Shown in pieces: positions 8,456 through 14,438 of a DNA stretch of 14,438 bases. How positions within the stretch are numbered: position 1 is the first letter of the stretch; each line of letters starts with the position of its first letter. Location: positions 1 to 14,438 of the forward strand of contig BQKZ01015467.1 in the NCBI GenBank assembly GCA_036244855.1. The letters are read 5' to 3'. A program made the translations under genes and the position numbers. This DNA comes from Temnopleurus reevesii (taxonomy: Eukaryota > Echinodermata > Echinoidea > Temnopleuroida > Temnopleuridae). A model generated the notes under the pieces. That model searched no databases. It was not told the DNA's origin and saw only the letters and a program-made list of their open reading frames with translations.

Positions 8456-8865
8456 CAGAAATACTTAATTTTGGTATTGATGATTAATCTATCTTTATTC
8501 TGGAAACATGTGTTAATGAACTTAAACACGATATAAACTATTTTCGAAAACTTAGGTCGAATGCATATTCATTGATCCTTTGTAATGATCCTCAAATTGG
8601 AACCGACTTGCGATTGTTGTGTCCGCACAGTTCAACACACGGTGTACGGTTCTATTGTCTGTGACCTGAAATGTCTGTAATGCATAAATTAAAACATACA
8701 TGGAACTCGCCACACACACATACAATTTAACTCTATTTCAAGTAGGCTGCATATGCAGGCGTTAGTATGCAAACGCAAACAATATCCTTCGGTTTCATAA
8801 GGAACACTCCGAAATCTGTGTTAAGAGAATATTTCCTACTTCGATATATGATGGGTTGAGGGAGG
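8456..8865. other. Unassigned intronic sequence
   Basis: Nothing recognised apart from AT-rich intron sequence with a short CA run near 8712. Confidence 0.4.
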
Positions 8866-9429
8866 TTAAAGGGGTATCAACCCCTGGTCTTGTCATGTCC
8901 CCATTGAATGAAGAAACATCAGAGAAACAAACTATACAAAATTTGAGCCAGATCGAACAATATGAATTTTTAAGTTCACAGAGATATGATGATCCCGATG
9001 ATTGATGTAAAATCATGTCAGAGAGTTGCTCATTCACTTCGGAATCGATTTTTAGAAATTGATTGATGTAAAATCTAGAGTAAGGATTCAATATGATTCT
9101 TCATCAGAATACGCGAAAAATCGAGAAAGGGATGCAATATTCAAGGAGAAAAACATTTTTTCTACTTTTCCGAAAAAAAGACGAAAATGCGAAATTTTGT
9201 AAACAGAATAAAGGTCTGAGGAGCTGTCCTACATGACATCACAGATTTCGTCGACGTTGCCGAGCGCTCAGATCCCCATCGGCGGCAGGGATCATCATAA
9301 TCATCTCCGTGATTTGTAACTTTTGAACGGTTTCTCCGGCTTTGATCAAAATAATTTTCACAGTCTCGTCATCCGAGTTTTCTTCATTTAATGAGAGCAT
9401 GATAATTTCATCGATTGGTCCTACTTTAA
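8866..9429. mobile_element. Diverged TTAA-flanked MITE, family 2, copy 1
   Basis: Aligns by eye along its length with the clearer copy at 13690-14288. Shared blocks in order are TTAAAGGGG at the left end, AATGAAGAA, ACAAACT then AAAATTTGAGC, a CATTCACTT block, a block ending TGACA(T/C)CACAGATT, AACTTTTGAACGG followed by TTTTCACAGT, and TTTAAAG at the right end. The flanking TTAA sites are at 8866-8869 and 9426-9429. The terminal repeats have largely decayed. Open frames on both strands (8795-9091, 9239-9557) are shadows of the repeat. Confidence 0.6.
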
Positions 9430-9536
9430 AGTCTGGGCTGGGCGAGAAAATTCTTGCTTTGATTGAAAGCACAAAATTAGGACCATCAGATAAAGAAATT
9501 GAAACAATTCAATCATATAAATGGCCAGTGATTTTA

Positions 9537-9820
9537 ATGCAAATAGGCAGAATTTGATCATGTGTTATGACGTATGTCATGCATCTATCTTAGTATAACT
9601 GGTTGGTTTTAAGAATCCGTTTTAGCCCATGAATGCATCTTTTCTAAATTATCAAAGCGTTGAATCAGAATCCATGAATTAGTCAAATGAAAAGGAAAAT
9701 TGCCTTTGGGCTAATGGTTTGAAAAAAGAGGGGACTTCAAAAAATAATATTCAATAAACTACTTGCATAGAAGCGCAATACATACGTTATATCACGTGAC
9801 CCAAATTTGCTAATATGCAT
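9537..9820 (-). mobile_element. Short inverted-repeat element (MITE), family 1, copy 2
   Basis: Inverted relative to the copy at 4605-4885. The left end runs ATGCAAATAGGCAG to CATGTGTTATGACGTATG. The right end runs CATACGTTATATCACGTGAC to TTTGCTAATATGCAT. The reverse complement of its core carries GGGCTAAAACGGATTCTTAA and GATTCAACGCTTTG, matching copy 1. The two copies lie in introns of different genes about 4.9 kb apart. Confidence 0.6.
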
Positions 9821-10249
9821 GAAAACCACTGTTAATTCATTTAATTGAAATGTTTATTACAATATTCATTGTCCGATTGTTTTTCTTCATTTTCTATCTG
9901 TTTGTTTGATTTTAACGAAGTCTATATGTGAAGCAATCTCTGATTATAGACTGTCTATTACACTAGTCAACATAAAATTTGTTGTCTATGATTTCCCGGC
10001 TTATTTTTTAGTGAATCTGATGCACTGAATCAAAAAAATCTGATTGGCTTTGATCAAACAGGTCAAGTTTTTGAGCTATCTCAACATGCTGTTTATATTG
10101 TCTTGTTTAAATGGAAGCATATCTGGAGTACGTTTGGAAGGTGTTTGCGGGATAAAATGATATGATCAATGAATAGTTTGGTTAATGGAAAAGGTATCAA
10201 GGTCCGAGAAGTATGGGTTATTATCATGATCCATATAATACATATAATG
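9821..10249. other. Unassigned intronic sequence
   Basis: About 430 AT-rich bases between a MITE and a LINE tail. No exon or RNA gene recognised. Confidence 0.4.
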
Positions 10250-10620
10250 ATTTTCCTATCATTACATGTATTTGTATTTATTTTATGTACCTGTATTTAT
10301 TTATGTATTGTATGTGTTTTATATTGTTTGTTTTCTTTTTGTATATATATGTATGTATAAATTGCAATTGTTTTTTGTGTAAACGGACACCACGGAATAC
10401 CAGCTCCCCTTGAAGGGCGAGCTGAATGTGGGTTATCCGCCGTAATTTAGATTGTATAGCGGGCTTTCGCATTCACAACGCGGACGTTATCGAGTCCGTT
10501 AGAACAATGGAAGTAAGCATGATGGCTGGCTAATTCTTTTCATTTAACGGCCTCGTTAACGTCCGCGTTGTGAATGCGAAAATATGGAAATATATTCAAA
10601 TCAAATCAATAAAAAAAAAA
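10250..10620 (+). mobile_element. LINE 3' tail interrupted by a small inverted-repeat element
   Basis: A T-rich 3' untranslated stretch leads into a two-stem hairpin: outer CCAC (10390-10393) with GTGG (10428-10431), inner CAGCTC (10401-10406) with GAGCTG (10419-10424), extended by CCCTT/AAGGG. TGGGTTATCC follows, the same word found after the hairpin of the LINE at 1-806. The tail resumes after the 10465-10581 insertion and ends with CAAATCAAATCAAT and a run of A up to 10620. The 5' limit is approximate. Confidence 0.6.
10465..10581. mobile_element. 117-bp near-complete hairpin element
   Basis: The terminal inverted repeats are 25 bases and perfect: the left starts TTTCGCATTCACAACGCG (10465-10489) and the right ends CGCGTTGTGAATGCGAAA (10557-10581). 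Pairing resumes inward (CGAG-CCGTTA on both sides) so that about 37 bases pair with two mismatches, leaving a loop of roughly 40 bases. It sits inside the LINE tail between the hairpin and the A-rich end. No target duplication is obvious. Confidence 0.75.
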
Positions 10621-11120
10621 TCATGTTGAAAAATGCTTAGTTTCCTCAAAAAATTTTGATGGGGCAAACATCAAAAGTGAACGGATAGACCAGCAAAAAT
10701 ATATTTAAACTTCAGATGTTTTTCAAATAATTGTTACTAATTTACATATTTCATCATTTCGTCCAAACTTTTTGATCTATTTGTCTGATTTTTACGCTTT
10801 CAATCAAAGCAAGATATGTTTGCGTGGATTCCTGCTTTAACGCAAGTCACTGGTCGAAACCGTACTTATGTAAAATGGAACGTGAACTTGGTTTAAATTA
10901 TGGCACGGTGAAAAGTGAAAGCTTTGAAGATTTTCATAATTTGGGGTTTTTCATCCAAATATCCAATATGATATTGATAAAAATTACCTCGAAATACATG
11001 ACCCATTTATCTTAATTACAATTATAGCAAATTTGGAATTTCATATCGTTCATGACATTTCGGAGACAGGTCAAACTGCTTTTTATTTCTAATTGGCATG
11101 TATGTTTTGTGACGTCACAG
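10621..11120 (+). other. End of the CTLD intron
   Basis: AT-rich sequence up to the acceptor GACGTCACAG|A. The palindrome TGACGTCA (11110-11117), a CRE-like octamer, overlaps the acceptor region; any function is unproven. Nothing else recognised. Confidence 0.4.
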
Positions 11121-11334
11121 AGACTTGGCGTGTGGAGTGGACTTCATTGGGATGATGTGAACGTCAATGGCTCCTGGATCTATACAGATGGTTCCGAGTT
11201 GAACTATACTGACTGGATTGGTGAACATCCAATGGAACGTTGTATGGCTTTGTCATCGGCTGGCTGGTACAGCACCAATTGCAACCTTGACCCAATGGGT
11301 TTTATCTGTAAAGCACCCTCGTCTGCTAATAATG
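11121..11334 (+). CDS. Gene B exon 2: second half of the C-type lectin-like domain
   Basis: Acceptor AG at 11119-11120 in phase 0, matching exon 1. Donor GT at 11335-11336 (AATG|GTAGGT) in phase 1, matching the next SRCR exon. It encodes VWSGLHWDD (the WIGL-like core), WIYTDGSELNYTDW (the WxWxDGS motif region), ERCMAL, GWYSTNC and GFICKAP, giving the third, fourth and second conserved CTLD cysteines. With exon 1 this makes a full CTLD of about 135 residues. The sugar-binding signature EPN or QPD is replaced by GEHP and the WND motif by WYS, so classical calcium-dependent sugar binding is unlikely. NGS and NYT sequons are present. An in-frame run upstream to 11052 is intron. Confidence 0.88.
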
Positions 11335-11607
11335 GTAGGTTCTTCGTGTGTTTGATCCATGTTTGGAAGATAACATTTATAACCGTACTTGAAAGGTATA
11401 ATTGTTATTACATGATTTTTTTTTTCATGTTGACTCTAAGACCAACCTTCATGAAGACATTTCACCAAATATCATATACAAGACAAAAGGGTTTCAGAAA
11501 GTTTATCAATATGTATAAAATAAATAGAGCCTCACAAAGCACAGTTTAAAAACCTCACACCAATGCGGACAATGGCTGCCAACGGAAGCTTATACATGCT
11601 TATACAT

Positions 11608-11632
11608 GCCTTCTCGCATAGTGCGAGAAGGC
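11608..11632. repeat. Perfect 11-bp hairpin with TAG loop
   Basis: GCCTTCTCGCA pairs exactly with TGCGAGAAGGC over a 3-base loop, in the intron between lectin exon 2 and SRCR3. The equivalent place in copy A (near 6425-6446) keeps only the right arm. Confidence 0.75.
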
Positions 11633-11833
11633 AAGAAATTGAACAACTCGCCTTCACGTTGCACGCCTATTTCCTGCCTTCGTCCATCTTAATTCGCATG
11701 AGTGTGACAGGTGTTTGGAAGCGAAAAATATGGGGTAGGATCTATGTAAGAGCAACGAACAATGAATATTTGAAGTTGATACATTTTGCATGTTTGATTG
11801 AAATTTTGCTCTTTTTTGTGTGTTTTTTTTCAG

Positions 11834-12142
11834 TTCGTCTGGTTAATGGTGATGGAGGCTTTAAAGGTCGAGTAGAGGTTTATCATGATGGTGCTTGGGG
11901 AACAGTTTGTGATGATGACTGGGATCAACATGATGGAGACGTTGTCTGCAGATCACTCGGATCTCCCGGTGCCATTACCACACTCGGACGAGCAGCGTAT
12001 GGTGAAGGAACTGGTGATATCATTCTAGATAACGTTGGATGTAATGGCGACGAACGGAGCATCTTCGATTGCTCTCATCTCGGTCTAGGAGTGAATAATT
12101 GCAGACACACTGAGGACGCAGGAGTAAGATGTCTAGTAACTG
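11834..12142 (+). CDS. Gene B exon 3: SRCR domain 3
   Basis: A 309-nt exon with acceptor AG at 11832-11833 after a long T tract and donor GT at 12143-12144 (ACTG|GTATAT), phase 1 at both ends. The domain reads VRLVNGDG, GRVEVYHDGAWGTVCDDDWD, DGDVVCRSLGSPGA, GEGTGDIILDNVGC, SIFDCSHLG, NNCRHTEDAGVRC. It has six cysteines and keeps the CDDDWD acidic cluster near the position of known metal-binding residues in SRCR domains. This is the most canonical of the four domains. It joins the CTLD upstream and the exon at 12836 downstream in frame. The upstream frame is open to 11563, but that is the duplicated intron. Confidence 0.9.
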
Positions 12143-12238
12143 GTATATACTAATTTTGTAATTGATAAAAACTCGCGCACTCTAGATATAATAGCCTGAT
12201 ACTGACATCTATGTAGGATTGCTCTTGAACGATTTTTT
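12143..12238 (+). repeat. Post-exon intron unit, first copy
   Basis: The sequence following SRCR3 (ATTGATAAAAACTCGC, ATATAATAGCCTGATACTG, CTATGTAGGATTG) resembles both the sequence after SRCR2 (6962-7062) and the next unit at 12261-12360. Confidence 0.7.
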
Positions 12239-12260
12239 GCAGGAGTAAGATGTAAAGCAG
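12239..12260 (+). pseudogene. SRCR exon 3'-end remnant or 18-nt microexon
   Basis: GCAGGAGTAAGATGTAAAGCAG followed by GTATAG copies the last residues of an SRCR exon (AGVRC plus KAG) with its donor site. It lies between two copies of the post-exon intron unit, so it is the join of a partial tandem duplication. Because TTTTTTGCAG precedes GAG, it could also be read as a microexon at 12243-12260, phase 1 to phase 1, adding VRCKA-like residues with one extra cysteine to the protein. Which state is real needs transcript data. Confidence 0.55.
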
Positions 12261-12360
12261 GTATAGTGATTTTGTCATTAAAAAAGACTCGCTTACTCTA
12301 CATATAATAGCCTAATACTGGCTGTCTATGTAGGAATGCACTTCGACGAAAGGGGGGGGG
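12261..12360 (+). repeat. Post-exon intron unit, second copy
   Basis: Tandem copy of the preceding unit: ATTAAAAAAGACTCGC, ATATAATAGCCTAATACTGG, CTATGTAGGAATGC, ending at a run of nine or more G. The same G-run closes the unit after SRCR2 (about 7064-7071). Confidence 0.7.
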
Positions 12361-12835
12361 TGCTGTAATTCAAAGCTATTCAGACCTCTAAGAAGCGGCG
12401 TTGTTGAAGCATCTCCACGTCAGGATACCTTGGGTGTTGTTTGACAGTTTGATAGAGTTCAAGTCTCCGTTTACTTCTTTTATGTTAAGATGGAAGGGAA
12501 TTACTTTCGTTTTTGCTCCACTCAAATTGAGTCTTCACATATTCAGGAAAGGTAATTAATTTTGAATGTCGCAAACTTTGTGGACTGTTTCTATGGTCAA
12601 GCACATTGAAAATATAATGGTCAATAATATCAACTTTTTCAATTCTTGAAATGTCATGTGAGCAAAAATGGCCATATATAGCAATTAATCAGTAGCGGGT
12701 ATCTGTAATATATATAAATTCCGACAGACAACGGATTAAAAAGAAAAGAAAAAGAAACGTTTTCCTTCGAATAAGAAAGATTGCCATGTTTGAAATGACA
12801 AAGTACCTAGATTTTTTTGCTCCTGTCATTTTCAG
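12361..12835 (+). other. Intron between SRCR3 and SRCR4
   Basis: No duplicated block or exon was recognised. It ends with the acceptor CCTGTCATTTTCAG at 12835. Confidence 0.5.
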
Positions 12836-13147
12836 GTCGACTTGTTAATGGTAGTAATGAGATGGAAGGGCGGTTAGAAGTGTTCTTTGATGGCAGCTGG
12901 CAAACTGTCTGCTATGAAACCGTGGGTGTCATGGAAGTAAATGTCATCTGTAGATCCCTTGGCTTTGTTGGTGCTAACATCGAGGCTTTTCCATCAGCAC
13001 CAGTCTTTGGCAAAGGAACTGGTGACATGTTACACCGCGATCTACGATGCACTGGTAACGAGACAGACATCTTGGAGTGCCTACGTGATGACATATATAT
13101 CCAGAATTGCAGCCATCGTGGGGACGCAGCCCTACGTTGTTCTTCAG
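12836..13147 (+). CDS. Gene B exon 4: divergent SRCR domain 4
   Basis: A 312-nt exon (104 codons, one more than the others). Acceptor AG at 12834-12835 and donor GT at 13148-13149 (TCAG|GTTGGT), phase 1 at both ends. The domain reads RLVNGSNE, GRLEVFFDGSWQTVCYETVG, NVICRSLGFVGA, FGKGTGDMLHRDLRC, DILECLRDD, QNCSHRGDAALRC. All six cysteines remain, but the usual CDDxWD segment has become CYETVG, losing the tryptophan and the acidic pair, and LDD has become LHRD. Three sequons (NGS, NET, NCS) suggest glycosylation. If the donor is skipped, the frame runs 43 more codons to TAA at 13276-13278. The matching phase and standard domain end favour splicing. Confidence 0.88.
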
Positions 13148-13512
13148 GTTGGTTAAGTGGGCTAAATGACAGTGTAACCGAGGAAAAGGAAAGCATTGTT
13201 GATAGACATAAAGTCAGGCACAATCAACCTTTTCAGAAGTTCTATCGCTCATCATTGACAGAACTTTATAAATTTTAAAGTTGACGATTGACACGTGTAA
13301 ATCGCGCCGGGGTTTTGAAAGCCTGTGCATTCGTTTGATGTTGGAGGAGATAAGTGCCAATCAAAATTGTTCAATCTAAAGCAGTTGCCGGTGTATGGAG
13401 GAAGTGAACGCAGCTTGGTTTAGCATCCTAGGAAAGGGTGACCTGAACAAATTAAAAATTTTCCAAAACAAAATTGTGATATAAGTTAACTACCACATAT
13501 ATTATATATATA
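13148..13512. other. Downstream intron or 3' end of gene B
   Basis: Either an intron after SRCR4 or, if read through, a hydrophilic tail to the stop at 13276-13278 followed by untranslated sequence. No AATAAA follows closely. A (TA)n run lies at about 13497-13513. Confidence 0.45.
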
Positions 13513-13689
13513 TATCAAATCAAATCAAATCATTTATTTTATTTTTCAATTCCTTTGATAATAATACAGTCATATGATAAGTAAATATTACAATAACTAA
13601 TATTGCAAAAGAAATGAAAAAATAGAGGCCAGCAAAGAAGCGAGGCTTGTAAAGATTGCTGGCCCTTAATAATTACATTACTAATACAT
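13513..13689 (-). mobile_element. LINE 3' tail, minus strand
   Basis: On the minus strand this is a two-stem hairpin (outer GGCCAGCAA 13627-13635 with TTGCTGGCC 13656-13664, inner AAGC with GCTT over GAG), then an AT-rich stretch and a terminal AAATAAATGATTTGATTTGA-type tail at 13513-13547. The AT-rich sequence at 14289-14438 may be its continuation, split by the MITE at 13690. Confidence 0.6.
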
Positions 13690-14288
13690 TTAAAGGGGAA
13701 CTACACTCAGACATTAAATTGCTATCATTAAATGAAGAAGAATAAGATGAACAAACTGTGAAAATTTGAGCAGAATCGGATAATCCATTCAAAAGTTATG
13801 AATTTCCAAAGTTTTGATTCACACCCCTCATGGGCTCCTTAAATTGGCAAACGTACAGGCACAAAATGGCTGCCAACGTGGAGAACTCTCCATTCACTTT
13901 GTACACATAATTTCACATTTTCCTCTTTTTCCAGAAAAGTAAACAACATTTTTTTTTTTCGGTTTCATATTTTATAGCCAAATCAATTCTGCCAGCATTC
14001 CAGAAAGAACAGTGTTGATTGCTCATTTCAAATATGATATTGATCCATTTAAAAAAAAAATTATATACAAAGTGAATGAGGAGTTCTCCATGTATGACAC
14101 CACAGATTATGCTAATTGGCTATGCGTTGCCAATTCAAGGATGCCCAGCACAGATGGAAATGAAAACGTTGAACATTCATAACTTTTGAACGGATTATCC
14201 GATTGTGCTCAAATTTTCACAGTTTGTTCATCTGATTTTTCTTTATTTACATACCGTACATTATTGTCTGGGTGTAATTCCCCTTTAA
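13690..14288. mobile_element. TTAA-flanked MITE, family 2, copy 2
   Basis: Inverted ends of about 125 bases. The left starts AGGGGAACTACACTCAGAC after TTAA (13690-13693), and the right, read in reverse, starts AGGGGAATTACACCCAGAC next to TTAA (14285-14288). Further in, ACAAACTGTGAAAATTTGAGC and TTCAAAAGTTATGAAT occur on both sides. A second inner inverted pair involves AACTCTCCATTCACTTTGT and its complement (about 13890 and 14070). No transposase is encoded. Confidence 0.8.
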
Positions 14289-14438
14289 AGATATACAGAT
14301 AATTACATAATAATTACATATATACACAGATATTACAAAAATAAACGACAGGAGAGAAGCTGAACAAAAAGTAACACATAGAAAAAAAACAGAAGAGAGA
14401 AAACAAGAAGACGATAGGGGACGTGCTAGGTGACAGGG
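14289..14438 (-). other. Probable continuation of the interrupted LINE 3' region
   Basis: A-rich sequence on the + strand (T-rich 3' UTR-like on the minus strand), similar in composition to 13665-13689 on the other side of the MITE. It continues out of the window. No ORF is seen. Confidence 0.35.

Larger units (their letters stand above)
11366..12234 (+). repeat. Segmental duplication, copy B (intron + SRCR exon + intron)
   Basis: Counterpart of 6194-7071. It begins 32 bases after the lectin exon 2 donor and ends within the intron after SRCR3. Copy B holds extra sequence near 11400-11480 and a short tandem pair of GCTTATACAT (11588-11607). Open frames at 11052-11549 and 11563-12153 outside the exons are intron. 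Confidence 0.85.
7484..13147 (+). other. Gene B model: secreted CTLD-SRCR-SRCR protein
   Basis: Four exons join cleanly: 7484-7738, 11121-11334, 11834-12142 and 12836-13147. The junction phases are 0, 1 and 1, giving 363 codons plus one base. The order is signal peptide, complete CTLD, two SRCR domains. No transmembrane segment is visible up to 13147, so the visible protein is extracellular. A membrane anchor or more SRCR domains could follow outside the window. Both domain families are enlarged in echinoderm immune repertoires (family knowledge), so a role in microbial recognition is a reasonable inference. The last exon could alternatively be terminal, reading to TAA at 13276-13278. Confidence 0.75.

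Noticed and set aside
9239..9472. Minus-strand 77-residue open frame
   Set aside because: Lies within the diverged TTAA MITE, and the peptide is a translation of repeat sequence.
11110..11117. CRE-like TGACGTCA at the lectin exon 2 acceptor
   Set aside because: The octamer coincides with an intron end, far from a promoter. A regulatory role is not supported.
11335..11549. Read-through of lectin exon 2
   Set aside because: Starts at a GTAGGT donor and translates the duplicated intron; the phase fits splicing to SRCR3.
12912..13223. 103-residue minus-strand open frame opposite SRCR4
   Set aside because: Shadow of the SRCR4 exon with no independent features.
1..14438. CRISPR arrays, tRNA or rRNA genes, bacterial operons
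   Set aside because: No regularly spaced direct repeats, cloverleaf pattern or rRNA-like conserved blocks were seen. The introns show this is eukaryotic nuclear DNA.

Overview
The window is eukaryotic, AT-rich, intron-dominated and full of repeats. Coding sequence occurs as separate exons with GT/AG borders: four scavenger receptor cysteine-rich (SRCR) exons and the two halves of one C-type lectin-like domain (CTLD). Expanded SRCR and CTLD families, together with several LINE tails and many short inverted-repeat elements, suggest a marine deuterostome, most likely an echinoderm such as a sea urchin. The species is an inference and cannot be fixed from this sequence.

Layout. Positions 1-806 hold the 3' end of a LINE, including an in-frame reverse-transcriptase C-terminus. 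Gene A (partial, + strand) has SRCR exons at 926-1234 and 6653-6961. The 5.4 kb intron between them contains degenerate GA-rich repeats (1424-2095), a near-palindromic foldback element (2402-3571), a minus-strand LINE tail (3830-4021), an inverted-repeat element (4605-4885), a relative of the foldback element (5148-5510) and another LINE tail (5990-6157). Gene A may end by reading past the second SRCR exon to a stop at 7042-7044, with an AATAAA at 7206.

Gene B (+ strand) starts at about 7484 behind a TATA box at 7423. It encodes a signal peptide and a CTLD split by a phase-0 intron (7484-7738 and 11121-11334), then SRCR exons at 11834-12142 and 12836-13147. It may continue past the window. 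The intron and exon phases fit exactly, so a secreted CTLD-SRCR-SRCR protein can be assembled. Its likely role is pattern recognition or opsonisation in innate immunity; this comes from family knowledge and is not shown by the sequence. Its CTLD lacks the usual EPN/QPD and WND calcium-sugar motifs, and its last SRCR has lost conserved residues.

The two genes share a duplicated block of about 0.87 kb (6194-7071 and 11366-12234) made of intron, SRCR exon and downstream intron. The two exon copies have diverged with many amino-acid changes while keeping every cysteine. A further partial duplication at 12239-12360 left a scrap of an SRCR exon that could act as an 18-nt microexon. The large CTLD intron and the 3' flank hold further inverted-repeat elements flanked by TTAA, a second copy of the 4605-4885 family in reverse orientation, a LINE tail interrupted by a 117-bp hairpin element, and a nested LINE/MITE insertion.
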